In this document: positions 34,005 through 45,689 of the stretch, one piece after another
Position numbering within the stretch: the stretch's first letter is position 1
How the letters are laid out: each line of letters opens with the position of its first letter
NCBI GenBank assembly: GCA_022592445.1
Contig: JABYQR010000228.1
Location: forward strand, 1-64,000
Direction: 5' to 3'
Origin: Cytidiella melzeri
Lineage: Eukaryota > Basidiomycota > Agaricomycetes > Polyporales > Irpicaceae
DNA: 64,000 nucleotides
Translations under genes and position numbers: made by a program
Notes under the pieces: generated by a model
Databases searched by the model: none
What the model was told of the DNA's origin: nothing
What the model saw: the letters and a program-made list of their open reading frames with translations, nothing else

Positions 34005-35897
34005 TCACATCGTACGTCCCGTAGCGGCAGTAAACACCAACTGCTTCCACCGTTCACTGTCCGCCACCGCCACCTCCGACCTGGGCGGCGTCCTTCCCAA
34101 CGCTCCCGCCAAATGCGCCGCATTCCGCACATTATTGTACGTCCCGCCTTGACCGACATAAAACTGAGCGCTCGGGACAGACCCGAACCGGCGCACTTCT
34201 GTGGCGCTCACGAGCGGGAACGGGTTCGGAAGCGGGTCGTCTGGGTTGATGCCTCCCGGTGCGACTGTCGCTGGTCGGTAGATAGGGTCGCTGCGAGCGC
34301 GGGCGTGTACTACGGGGGCGGGCGGAGTGTGCGAGATCGGGTCTGGGAGGTGGTGCATGTGCATGCTGGCTGCGACGGAGTGGATGGAGTGTGGAGTCTT
34401 GGTGTGGTCGCGGAGGGTTGAACCGGCGAGGACGAGGTTGGGGCGTCCGCTTCTGGGTCTCTCTGGGGAGGATGAGTACACCCATCTGCCTTCGTAAGGA
34501 GACCAAACGGGGACGACGTCGGAGGAGCGAGGCGCAGAGGACGCGTTGGTGGCGGAAGCTGCTGTGGTTGGGTAAGCAACGAGTGGAGGCCACTGGTCTA
34601 GGTTTGAGTTGGCTCTCGAGTGTCTTGGTGGGCTGGTAGTTGAGGTGTTGAATGACATTTGCGAGAATGCGGTTTGTGGCGTGCCTGTTCGCGAAAGAGG
34701 ATCAAGGAATGGGTTTGTGAATAATGGAGGAGTAGGAAGTGGTCGAGGAGTGGAGTTGCGCGAGCTTTGTGAAAGAGCTTCGGCAGTTTGTAGACTTCCC
34801 GGCATAGGTATATTGGTAGTAGCCCTGGGGGTCGGCGGTGTGACACTAACAGAACGAATCAAGTTGTTAGCAGGCGGTGTATCCACTGCACGGTTTGAAC
34901 CATTGGTGTATATAGGTGGCGGCCCTCGTCGCGCAGGCGTCGATGCTGTTGGATAGCCGAACGATCTTTGGGCGACCGTTTTTCTGGTGTCCGGTAGTGT
35001 TGTGTAGCTACTATACGCGGAATCACTCCTGATTAGGCGCGTAGTTGAGCTCACCGACCCGAACGACGAAACGGAAGAGCGCCGGCTCATAGGAGGGGTA
35101 TCCAGTAGTGGGTTGTGAGTAATCTTGGGGATAGGTCGTGGAACCCGAAGCATGATAAGGAGATAAGGAATGTAACCAAGCACTACACAGTGCACAGTCA
35201 ATTTTCAACAAAATCCGAAATGTAACGAAGTCTTACATAGCCCCGTCATCACCCATGAGCCGATCACAAACGCAAGATCGACATGTTTACAGATTTTTTG
35301 GGTATCTGTGATAGGTAAATTCAGGAACATTCTTGGGATGTGCAGTAGCAACACTCACCGAACGTCGCACAGGAGAGGTTGGAACCAAAGAGTGTAAACA
35401 TGAGAGCGCTGGCTGTGGGAAGACTTAGAGCTCCGCTCGGTTTTGTTTCGCAGGAATGGTGCTCACCGATATGAATGAGTAAGAGAAAGAAAACTCGAGC
35501 AAGGTCCATCCAGACCCGAAAAACGACTACTGCCCTGTGAAAAGCATACGCGTTATCAGAGAAGGTACCAAACTGGGATTCAATGTTGCGTACATGAGAT
35601 ACATCATGATTGCTGTGAACACATTCGCCCCGATGATTGCAAGTACAAGGGTTCCTACTCCAATTGTCAATATCCATGAAATGGGTATAATCGTTCCACG
35701 TATATACTTACTCTGCGACCATAGTAGGTGAGTCCATAAACGCGCGATGTAAGCAGATAGAACTGTGGCCCACAGAAGACTTGTGATGGATATGAAGACT
35801 GTGGTGAGATCAGTCAACACCCCCTATGCCGCAAAATGTGGCTGTACTCACAGAACACAGTCTTGCGGACTCTAAAAAAGACCGTCCACCAGTTCAT
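34005..35897 (-). CDS. Four-TM (MARVEL-like) membrane protein with long Ser/Pro tail, paralogue 1
   Basis: Start MNWWTVFFRVRKTVF at 35897. Four hydrophobic segments follow across exons: ISITSLLWATVLSAYIARL; AVVVFRVWMDLARVFFLLLI; SLPTASALMFTLFGSNL; and LAFVIGSWVMTGLLLGYIPY (residues joined across introns). Cys residues lie near the third and fourth segments. The remaining roughly 370 residues are a Ser/Thr/Pro-rich cytosolic tail (for example SRRSSVSSFGSVSSTTRL), with many possible phosphorylation sites. The topology and the segment order parallel the gene at 37541-38864. A MARVEL-type membrane-organising role is a guess from topology. Confidence 0.6.
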
Positions 35898-36468
35898 ATC
35901 TGCGCACGTTCCAAGGTCTCGAATATTGTCCGGTAGAGAGAAAACGAGCGGTGAAGGCAAAAGGAACGAAATAAAACTGGGCCCTTCTAGGGTAACCGAC
36001 GGAGAAAGCCCAGCCTGAGAAAGAAGGATGACGAGACTGACTCAGTCAGTACCCGTAGATGAACGAAAGTGCCTCGTTCTCTCCGCTGGTACATGGCAGC
36101 CTTTATAGTGGACCTAGACAGGTGACACTGGCGTGAGATCAGCATTTCGGCAGATGAGTCTACTACATTTTACTCACATGGTGGTTTTGCTGCGAGTCTG
36201 GGAAATCAGGTCGCATTTATCAGACATGTGTATGAAGGACAGATGTGAGAGGCTCGAGGTAGAACACGCCTTCAGCGAACCTACTTTCCTGCACCCAAAA
36301 GAGGAAAACACGACAACGAGATGTGACTTTGCGTCACGGTGTCTCCCCGCATGTCGCGGAGAGATTTCACAGATCTGTCACATGTGACAGTCGACGACAT
36401 AGGCAACAGCGCCCGACGCCTTTCGTCCTTCACCGCCTCCAGCACACAACCTGAACTCATTTGTTACC
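35898..36468. promoter_or_regulatory. Divergent intergenic region between membrane gene 1 and the proton channel
   Basis: The two genes are transcribed away from each other, so this 570-bp stretch must hold both promoters. No clear TATA box. A short word TCACATGTGACA (36373-36384) is palindromic around CACATGTG, an E-box-like site. Confidence 0.4.
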
Positions 36469-37281
36469 ATGTCAGAGCAACAGCCACTCCTTCTGCCTAG
36501 TCAGGATCAAGCAAACGACGATGTTGAGCGGGGGGTTGGCAGCGAGCGCGAAGTTGACAAAGGGCGCGTTGCTCGGTGGAGGGAGACAACGGGGGAGGTA
36601 TTGGAGTCTCGGACATGGCACTACATTGTTATATTCCTGGCGCGTATTTTGACTCGTATATGCACTATACCTGCGAAAATACCGCAGCTACCTAACTGTC
36701 GCGTCTTCACGATGTTCAGGTACTCACCGACGCAGCGTGCGTCCTCGCCGACCTCGGATACACGGTGCTGTCGGACAACTGTGAGCCTCCAGAGGGCCCC
36801 GACGCACCAGTGTGGTTGGAAGTCTTGTCGTATATATCACTCGGGATTACCACTTTGTTCTTGATCGAAACCCCATTGACGTTGTGGGCGATGGGCTTCA
36901 GCCACTACAATCCGTTCGGCCCAGTACCACACGCGGGTTTGCACCTCTTTGATTCCACCGTCATTTTTGTCACGTTCGTTCTCGAGGTTGGGCTCAGAGG
37001 TCGTGAGCGAGAGCTCGCAGGCCTGCTCATTGTCCTGCGTCTCTGGCGTCTCGTGAAGCTGGTGGGAGGTGAGCACAATACACACAGTCCTCCCGAGTTG
37101 TAAGTGTCTTATCGTTCGCGTAGGTGTTGCCGTTGGCGCGGCAGAATTCGACGAAGAGAATGCGGCGCTCCTCGCGGAGACCCGTAAAGAACGCGACAGG
37201 GCATTGACAGAGCTGAAGGAAGCACAGGCAGAGATCCGTACTCTTCGTGCTCGGCTCGGCTTCACAGATCCCACCGAGTGA
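36469..37281 (+). CDS. Voltage-gated proton channel (Hv1 type)
   Basis: Start MSEQQPLLLPSQDQANDD at 36469. The protein is a voltage-sensor domain without a pore domain. S1 has FLVLTDAACVLADLGY, matching the Asp and spacing that make Hv1 proton-selective. S2 reads SLGITTLFLIETPLTLWAMG with its Glu. S3 has DSTVIFVTFVLEVGL with its Asp, and S4 VLRLWRLVKLVGG with Arg, Arg and Lys at three-residue steps. A C-terminal coiled coil follows (ENAALLAETRKERDRALTEL) and would dimerise the channel. In this family it exports protons from the cytosol on depolarisation and supports NADPH oxidase (family knowledge). Oddity: the exon 1/2 junction that keeps the S1 Asp needs a GC donor (CTG|GCGCGT); see findings. 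Length about 200 residues is compact but usual. Confidence 0.8.
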
Positions 37282-37540
37282 CCACCCGCCATGCCACAAG
37301 TCACAGACACGTTACGTTTCCAAGGGAAAGGATTCACCAGCTTCATCTCGGAGCACTTTAATCACGCTGTCCATCAAGCACGGTCAAATACCATTAACAC
37401 GAGGGCAACTATTTACATCGATGAAATACATTGAACATATGGATACAAACGAGGATGGGTAATATGCTATATGTCCGAGTCTTCGTCACAGGAACATGAT
37501 CAACAGTTCAAAGGTGCGTTCGGGTGTCATTCATGTTCGT
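37282..37540. other. 3' intergenic between convergent genes
   Basis: The proton channel and membrane gene 2 end toward each other here. Nothing else recognised. Confidence 0.5.
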
Positions 37541-38864
37541 TCAATGAGCGAGCACAGCTCGCTCGGCCTTGACCCATTCCCTCATATGCGTTCGAGCGAT
37601 CGGCAGATCCATGTCATCGACATCGTTTGGGAAATGACCATACGACGCGCGATGGCAGTCGATGAACCCGCCGTTGAGGTTGTCTGGGACGGGCAGCGAT
37701 GGCTTGGGCGGAGGCGTCGGCGGGACAGTTGACTCACCGGTCCAATATGACTTGAGCGCGCGAGAGATCCGTTTGGCAGCGTTGGGGAAGGGGGAAAAGG
37801 GAGGGTCGACGCCACGGCGCGTGTTGACCCTTTTCGCCCAGCCAGGTTTACAGCTGTCTTCGCTCTTCGTACTAGTAAGATTGCTGTCAGCTCGAGGCCG
37901 GGTTTCGCTACGGAAACTTTCAAGGTCCGTCTGGTATGTTTTCGTGAACGGGACACTGGGAGGGGTGAGCGGGAGATGGTCGTCGTGTGCTTTGAAGCAT
38001 GGGTTCTCGTAAGGAGACCGAGGAGGGATTGGTCTTGGCGGTGCCGATGAAGCGGGAAAATCGACCTTGACAGCGTATGGGTTCTCGAACCAAGGCATGG
38101 TGTACACTGTCGTCCACCAAACAGCGCCGTATGTCGACGAATGGGAGACGGAGGTAATGAAGAGCGTGAGGAAGTATATCATTACTACCGTTTGGAGGTC
38201 ACATCAGTATGTGGAAAAGAACAAGACAATAAGGCAGACACTGACAGATTGTGGAGGATGCCCAGGCTATTGCTACCAGGACGGTCGAAGACGAGCAGAC
38301 AGCTAATAGCCCCGGTGCGGAACAGTAATCCGGGGGTCCATTGACAGTAACATCGATCGCCGCAGCTGCAATCACCGAAAATGTGAGCAGGAATGGTTAA
38401 ATTATTCACAGCTACGACTTACCGAGTTGTATGACGGCCAATAGAGCCGTCCAGCCGCACTCGAAGCCAACTTGTGCGGTCTGCGCGCTCGGCACTGCTA
38501 GTTCTGCGATAGCACTAAACGGAACCAACATCAGATACATGCGTCGAAAGACATGGCTGGTACCTACATGAGTAGGAAGAAGAACATGGTGCACGCGTTA
38601 AAGATTATAAACAGAGGTGCGCCCGACACTGAGAGGATCACTCAGATTATGCGGTGGATGTGAATGATGTGGTACATACTAGATAATCCGGCAGACTTTA
38701 TGGCGGAGATGTTCCACGCTGCGAACCCGATAGACAGGGTATGCAAATAAACGAGAATGCCTGGAAATAAGGTGGGTCAGTAGCTGGCCTAACCCGGTAG
38801 CTTCGATCGTGTAGGACAACTCACAGAAAAATACAGTGCGTGCGATGAGGAACAGATTGCGCAT
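37541..38864 (-). CDS. Four-TM (MARVEL-like) membrane protein, paralogue 2
   Basis: Start chosen at MRNLFLIARTVFF (38864), because it aligns with the start of paralogue 1; the frame is open further upstream (RRSLFAPTDTTLPSIIVPSK). Exons then give GILVYLHTLSIGFAAWNISA, NACTMFFFLLM, AELAVPSAQTAQVGFECGWT, ALLAVIQLGAA with IDVTVNGPPDYC, and YFLTLFITSVSHS. The last segment passes into VWWTTVYTMPWFENPYAV and a Ser/Pro-rich cytosolic tail of about 180 residues. Four membrane segments and the tail match paralogue 1. The frame is interrupted only by introns with GT-AG borders. Function unknown. Confidence 0.6.
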
Positions 38865-39808
38865 GATGGAGTGATCCTTTGAAGGTACGATGATTGACGG
38901 GAGGGTCGTGTCAGTTGGGGCGAAGAGGGAACGTCGTTGCAAAGGAGCGTCGCAGACGCTAGAAGAGACGTCTAGTCTTGGAAGTCGAAGTAATTTGATG
39001 AGGAGTTGAGCGAGAGTTGAAGTTTAGCAGGCTCGAGTTGTGAAACGTTCGAGGATGGCGAAGTAGTAGCAGTCGTAGGGTAGTCTATTGAATGAGAGAC
39101 CAGCCTGAGTTTATAAAGGATAAGTAATGCAAGCAAGGCCACCGAAGGGGGTGGGGCGGCGGACAACCAGAAGAACGAGAGGGCCACGGTGTCCCATGTT
39201 TATATCAAAGCCGGCCATAGTCTCTTCTGCGTCAACAAGAACAATGGTTTTTCTTTACAATGTCCTCAGTATAGTGGTGGGCGCGGGCAAGCCTGATTAA
39301 GCGCCATTACATCAACAGCCATTGTTCGGGATTTGCCTTTTTGAGAACATTGTGCATTGTGGCGGCGCATTGTTCTTGACCTCCCGTCCGCAGGCCAAGA
39401 TTTGGTAGTGCTTGTATTTACAGACTGGCATACAGAGGGCTGGTTTGGCAGATGCAGTGCGTACTTCTGTGTGTGAGGCTCGGTGGTGTGGTAGAGGAGC
39501 CAAACACACCAACGGCTATTACTGTAAGTACAGACGGCTATGTAAAGTATGAGTGAGATATAGTACTCTTGCGGTAGTATGTACGGTAGCTACAATCCAA
39601 ACGATAGAAAGCAATGTGCGACAAGCAAAGATTCAAAACGATGAAGCCTGAGGTAGAATCCAAGAAATATAGCAGATTAAAGATGATCTATGATGATCCA
39701 AGAAAAGTACGTTACGCGAGATAGCCAAGGGCCAAAACAAGCCACAAGTTGTGACACACTTCCGGGAGTTAATCACGACATGAGCCTGCATGCCAATCGC
39801 CGGCGTTT
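38865..39808. other. Intergenic, no gene seen
   Basis: Includes the 5' flank of membrane gene 2, with an open frame at 38972-39187 beginning MALSFFWLS. That frame may be a 5' leader ORF or an alternative first exon. The rest (39190-39808) shows nothing. Confidence 0.4.
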
Positions 39809-42262
39809 TCAACGTTGAACCATGGCTTGAACGCTATGCTCGTCGATAAGCTGCTGAATCGTCGAAGTCAGCTGTATGACCGGGTCGAGCTTCTGCCAGA
39901 GCGCATCCGCTATCTGTTTCTGATACTTCGCCAAATACTCGTCCATTCCCTTGACGATATCCTCACGAGTATGGCTCATGTCTGCGTGAGCCGTCAGGAT
40001 CATGGCTGGCAGCAGCTGTGTGGAGAGGAAAACGGGGTCGATGGACGCAGGCTCTGGTTTTCGCGCTTCGACCTCTTTGAAACGTGCTTTGATGTCCTCA
40101 ATTTCCGCCGAGTTGCTTTGGAGTCGTCGTTCTTGGGCTGTGTTCACCTCCTTACACTAGAAAACGACTGCATGTCAGCACATTGAAGGCTGTGGCCTGT
40201 TAGACGCAAAAGACACACCTTTTCGAAACTCGCCAGCAAGGTGCTGTGCTCTGCTAGTAACAGCAATTGATTAGCTTTCATCCGACCAACACGGGTGTCC
40301 ACAGACTGGACAGTTTGTCGAACATTTCTGAGCGACGCTTCTTGCCTTGACTTGGTCGCTAGAATACGCTCAATTCGGAGAGACTCCTCTTTATTCCTCG
40401 TGATGGAGGGCAGAAAGCGCAGCCGTTCTTCCATACAGTGGTTAACGGTTTGTTGATTCTCCTCCACGAGCCATTGTAAGTACGATATCAGGCTCTCCGC
40501 ACGATCCTCCGTCTTCGAGAGTCTCTCGTCAACCTGGCGCCACGCGGTCGATCGATCCAGCGACGAATCTTTGTCCAAGAAAGACTCTACCGCTCTTTCG
40601 TTTGCAGAAAATCCATAAATGCTCCACGCCCTGTCGATCCACGCCTTCACCTCCTCAAGCGACTCCATAAAGTCGGTCGAATTCTCCATATCTGCTTCCG
40701 TGAGGCCAAGAGAGGCGATAGGGTTGCGGTGAAAACGTTCAGCGACGTTCATGAACTGCATTGCGGCATGATCTCTATGCCTCAGCGCATGACTCGTCTT
40801 GAGGCTCTGCTCCTTGATCAATTCTTCAAGTTTCTCAACTGCCCGTGGCCCGGCTTTCGTGTACGCCTTCGAGCGTTGGACAGTTTTGTACTGGGCTTGC
40901 GCAGTTTCCTCGTGATCACTGCTGCACTGGCACTGCACAGCTTTCACCAGGGTGCTTCGAGGTATTGTCAGACGTTGTCAGATAAATATGGGAAAATCAG
41001 CGTACTGGACATAGTCGACAAGAGTGGGAACCTGGTTAGAATCTACACTTGCGGCGCTCCTCTTTGACGAGCTAGAAACTACTGACGCATGTCTCGATGC
41101 TGTTTGACGATTGTGCGTCGGCATCGAGTCAAAGATCGGTGTATCTGGTGTATCCTGCTCCATAACGTCATCAGTTGTCCCGTCGTCGTTATGCAAGTTT
41201 TCAGTCTCATTGTGTCCTCGGCCCGCAGTACTTGAATTTCCCCAGTCTGAGTCGGATTTGTCGCGTGCGGAAGCAGTAGGGTTCGCAGAGACAGCAACGG
41301 GAGAAGTCGCTCGGGCAGTAACACTCGGCATACCCCATGTCGAGCGAGCAGGGTTTGGTGTGGCACCAGTGGCGGGACTATCACCCCATGTAGGTTTTTT
41401 GGTGGTTGCCTGAGTCTCCCATGTCGACGTGGTAGGTTCACCCCAAGGATCGGAGGTCGAGGCTGTCCACGCATCGTTGGCGGGCGAAAAAGTTTCTCCT
41501 GGCGATTTGAGCTCAGCTCCTATGCCAGTATCGATTTCTCTCCCTTTACCCTTTTCCGTAGCTGTGCTCGTCTCAGCCTTTTCCTCACTCCACCAAGACG
41601 CGGTTGGGGGAGCAGCTCCCCAAGGTGTAGCGGGCTCTACCAATTCACTGTTTCCCCAGCCAGTAACACCAGAAAGGTCACCTCCCCAGTGCGTGTTCGT
41701 CCAACCCGAAGAAGCTGCTGAATTCGGTGTGGTAGTGGCATTGTCGCCCCAAGTCGATTCGCCCCAATTGAAAGTAGTCTCTGCCCATGGCGATTTCCCA
41801 GTGGCAGCGGCGTTACCACTGGTTTCAGGTAGACCTCCCCACGTCGAGCTGGCCAAATCGGTGCCAGAGCTTGAACAATTAGCTCCGAAGCCCCATGTCG
41901 AGTTCGCTACAGGAATGGTGTTAGTACCAGTGACAGCCTGGTCTGCCCTGCCTGAGCCCCATGGGCGGGATCCACCACCACCACGCTCGTTGCCAAACCC
42001 AGAATCCGACTGGCGTCGTTTATTCCCACTGGAGGCGGTGTGCTGTGCGCTGGAAGTCGCCTTGGCCGGAACAGCGCTGCTCCATCCTGGTTCGCTAGGA
42101 TGAACGAAAGTGCAGATACCAACTTTCTTACACCCGCCGTTTATAGGTGAGCCGTTCTCATCGTAGAACTGTAATAACAATCAATGTGCATTTAGTGAGG
42201 ACTGGCCCATTAAGAGAGCAACCAAAGTTTGAGATACTCACTCTACATCGCGCACGCGGCAT
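39809..42262 (-). CDS. CCCH zinc-finger protein with a WG/GW-rich middle and coiled-coil end
   Basis: Start MPRARCR at 42262; the first intron (GTGAGT to TTACAG) splits a CCCH zinc finger read across both exons: C-RFYDENGSPINGG-C-KKVGI-C-TFV-H. Such fingers bind RNA. The next 330 residues are disordered. They hold about 15 Trp mostly next to Gly, in settings such as STWGG, FNWGESTWGD, THWGGD, TGWGN and DPWGEP, like the Argonaute-hook regions of GW proteins. The last exons (about 40947-39809) form long charged helices (EKLEELIKEQSLKTSHAL; MKANQLLLLAEHSTLLASF; MDEYLAKYQKQIADALWQKL). The exact junction near 40950-41000 was not resolved. Likely an RNA-binding adaptor. Agaricomycetes have zinc-finger proteins of this general shape, with no function known to me. 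Confidence 0.65.
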
Positions 42263-42737
42263 TGTGTCTTTCCTGAGGGACTCGGAGTGCGTGGCTCCAC
42301 GTAGATCAAGGCTCCGTGCCCAGCCCTTCGACAGTTGCAGCCCCACCACAGATTTCCAGGATCACGGTTTCTGAAGTACGTACAGAACAGACTCTTACAC
42401 AACACGCGTCGACTCAGATGTATCTAGGGTAGCGCATCATGTATGAATATCTGGTACTAGTCGTGGAATAGGAGCTCTTACCTGGTGGTACTGCTAGATA
42501 GTACCAGGACCGCGGCGTGCCACTCCCGGGGTCCCACCCTCGAACCCAAGCCTCACGATAAGGACCGAATTGGCGGCGAATTCGCAGGTAGCTTGGTCAC
42601 AGGTCTAAGAACTACCCTCTGGAGATGGTGAAGGTTGTAACTGAGCTACATACAGCGACGCGACAAAAGCCAGAGGGCGGCGAGTTCGCGTAAATCGAGA
42701 TCTACGTTCACGTGATTTGACTTGGAGCGAAATTCAC
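42263..42737. other. Upstream region of the zinc-finger gene
   Basis: No coding frame. Contains a small hairpin (GGTACT-gctagat-AGTACC, 42486-42504). Confidence 0.5.
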
Positions 42738-42994
42738 ATTGGGAATAGTGCTCTCCAAAAATACCATTATAATGCAATATAATCTCAGAATATCATTAAA
42801 TACCCATTAAATACTCGCTTGTGGACTTTTTTTAAGAATATGATTACCATTAAATACAATACAATACATTACAATACAATACAATACTATTCCTGTATTT
42901 AATGGTATTCTAGAATATTATGCATGTGACAAGTTTTGAGCACATGCATGTATGTACAGCGTCTTTCCTACAATTTGCACTGTTCATACACCCA

Positions 42995-43400
42995 TACACA
43001 GTTTTTCAATGCTGCATAGCTACCTTAATCATTTGCACTGCCTTTGTTTTGCACTGCTCATGTACTCATACACATTTGTTGATGTTCCAGCTATGTTTTT
43101 TATCTTTGTCTCTCCACTAATACAGACTGTTCCCTATGTTTTGCACTGCTCATGCCTCTATGTAATAGCTACCTTGATCATTTGTACTGCCCCTTTTTTG
43201 CACTGCTCATGGATTCATACATGTTTCATAGTGTTGCAACTATGTGTTCCAGCTATGTTTGTGTGATCTTTGTCTCTCCACTTATACAGACTGTTCCCTA
43301 TGTTTTTTGCACTGCTCATGCATCTATGTACAAGTTTTCATGTTGCGTAGCTACCTTGATTATTTGTGCTGCCCCTGTTTTGCACTGCTCATCATATTAC
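42995..43400. repeat. Tandem repeat inside the hAT element, period about 165 bp
   Basis: Blocks with TTTGTCTCTCCACT, CAGACTGTTCCCTATG and TTTGCACTGCTCATG occur two and a half times (for example near 43100 and 43265). They lie where the N-terminal half of a hAT transposase with its BED zinc finger would be expected. Confidence 0.8.
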
Positions 43401-43477
43401 CCTGGTCGAAGGACTTTGTCATTGCATTGTAAAGTGGAATGATTGTCAAGTGGGCTGTGGTCTTCACGTAGGACATC

Positions 43478-45689
43478 TTGTTGTGCAGTAAGTGCCATAT
43501 TTTCTCACAGCTTGACAGCACATTGACTATCAGAAGAGAGCTACTATTTGGCCTTGGACTAGTAGTTAGCCCAGAAGAGGAAGATCTGTACCTTTGTGCT
43601 CGTGACGTACTTGTCAATGAAGCAGAAGATGAGGCTGGAGAAGCTGTGTTAGACAGAGAGGCCTCTGAACAGGAGAAGCTACCAGATAACAATGAGAGTG
43701 ATACTGACTCAGAGTTGTCTGAGGCTGAAATTGCCAGCAGTGATGAGGACATGGGAGAGGCAGTCACTAGTACTAAGAGGATGTCAATAAAAGCAAAACA
43801 GCAACCAACTGTTGCTGATAAGGTAAGACACTGTTCCTTGAATTACTTGAGCTAATAAAGTGGTCAGCTCCATGCTATTGTGGTAGTTGTTCTGCGAAGT
43901 GAGCCACGGCGCAAGAAAATGTGTCAGATCATCCAGAAAATGTGCAGCACAGAGCATCATCATCTTAATCTTATATGTTATATGCCCATCCGGTGGAACA
44001 CAACTCTGGCAGAGATTGAGCGGGGCATTCTTCTTCAAAATGTATGTGCATTCTTGGCATTCTCCAGAGAACTTTGACTCTGTACTAATTTTATCCTAGG
44101 CTATCACATTCTGGGTTAACACACTGCCTGACAGGCTACAAGGCAAGAAAAGAGCAGCAGCTGTTTGGAAGCAAGCCAAGTTATACATTGATCCCAAAGG
44201 GTGGCAATTTTTAGAGAATCTTGTGGAAGTACTAGCAGTCAGTTTAGCTATCATCACTTGTTGTTTGATTGTCACTCACTTCACCTCAACAGCCGTTCAA
44301 AGAATTCACAAGCAGTCTATCACAGAAGAAAGTTCCAACACTTCCACAACTTCTTTCACTCTATAAACATCTTGAAAACCATCTCAGTAGTTGTCGTCTT
44401 GATGTGCGCTTTTCAGCTCCAAATCTGCAAAAGGCATTGTCATGGCACTTGCAAAGCATGATAAGCATATGCAGATTTTTTCAAAGAAAAAGTTCCCCCT
44501 TCTAGCTGCTGGTAAGTACATATACACTAGGCTATTCAGGCTGAATTGACATGACTCTGCAACCACAGTCCTTCATCTGTCTATCTGGCTGAAGTATTTT
44601 GAGACAGCAGTGTCACGAACATGCATACTTTTTCCTTTTCTTTTCTCTTATTTTTCCTTATCTTATCTTATCGATAGCCATTTTCCTTATCTTATCTTAT
44701 CAACGACACATGGCGCCTGCATGTGATCAGGTACATGTGACAGACCAGTCACATGATCATAGAAGGTGCTGGAACATTGTGGAACATTGTAGAACATCGC
44801 ACCGTAGCACACCATACGTTCCCATGGCAGTGTTAGGAGTACAGACCCGGTACCAGGGGTCCTTGTCTGAGATGTATATAAACCCACCCTGTAGCTCCAT
44901 AAAGACCTCAGATTCTACCTCCTGGTCTTTAGGTGACGTCCACCTTGTACCTAGTCCTTCACAGTACTAATATAACCTGGTCTTTAGCTCATTGTTAGCT
45001 GCTCTCTCGTCGTTGTTTCTCCCTCATCATCATCATCTTCCCTGTTGTCATTGTCCACGCAAGTTCGCTCGTCGTTCCTCCACCCCCTGTCGTCACTTCC
45101 TCGCTCTTCATAGAGTTTGGTTGTGTTCCTGACAAGCAGATTGGGATCAGGCAGTAGCAGCTCAAGCAGAGTGTCCTCTCAGAGAGGTTTATACCCAGTA
45201 TTCTTCTGCTCTTGCCACAACCTTGCAGTCTGCCAACACATCCACATCTGCATAGCCAGCCAACAAGTCAATTTGTGCATCTGCAATAGCCTTTGCATCA
45301 GTCACATCAGCTGCTCACCGGGAGACTGAGATAGAGCTTTACCTCAGTGGTGCACATTCTCCTCAGGATGATGAGGATGTACTCACTTGGTGGAATGTAT
45401 GTACCACATTTAACACAAAATTGTGGTCCTTGCTAACCAACTTGCCTATGTAGAGTTATGCAAAGGTCTTTCCCACCATCTCTCACATTGCACGAGACAT
45501 GCTTGCAATTCCTGATTCAGTGTCTCACTTGAGAGGCTATTCTCATCATGCAAGCACACTATGAGAGACTCTTGCTCATCTCTTGGGGCCAGGAAGGCAT
45601 CAAAGATTGTTATCTCAAAGGAGTGGTTACAGATTGGGCTTGGTGAGGGTATTGAGTATCTCAATGGTGTGTCTATCTGGAGCAAGTAA
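43478..45689 (+). pseudogene. hAT transposase, N-terminally truncated and degraded
   Basis: No ATG opens this frame. Exons read: EEEDLYLCARDVLVNEAEDE and an acidic stretch, EPRRKKMCQIIQKMCST, MPIRWNTTLAEIERGILLQ, KGWQFLENLVEVL joined to FKEFTSSLSQKKVPTLPQLL, and the segment ending YFETA. The solo LTR splits ETA from DWDQAVAAQAECPLREVY. After another short exon and a GTATGT...TATGTAG intron comes the C-terminal dimerisation region: DVLTWWN, FPTISHIARDMLAIPDSVS, a frameshift near 45527, then ERLFSSCKHTMRDS and VISKEWLQIGLGEG. The active form would cut and rejoin the element; this copy lacks its N-terminus and is interrupted. Confidence 0.85.
44611..45134 (+). mobile_element. Solo LTR (family C) in the hAT transposase, target duplication AGCAG
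   Basis: It starts TGTCACGAAC and ends GTTCCTGACA, inverted ends with 9 of 10 matches, 524 bp. AGCAG is repeated at 44606-44610 and 45135-45139. Removing it joins the transposase exon in frame. TATATAAA at 44875 lies 46 bp before the block CCTGGTCTTTAG (44921-44932). An intron-like stretch (44933-44987, GTGACG...CTTTAG) ends with the same 12 bases. Confidence 0.92.

Noticed and set aside
38972..39187. Short frame MALSFFWLS... as a separate gene
   Set aside because: It may be a leader ORF of membrane gene 2; no independent support.
42480..42600. tRNA-like GGTTCGAG word upstream of the zinc-finger gene
   Set aside because: No matching T stem, anticodon arm or acceptor stem could be drawn.
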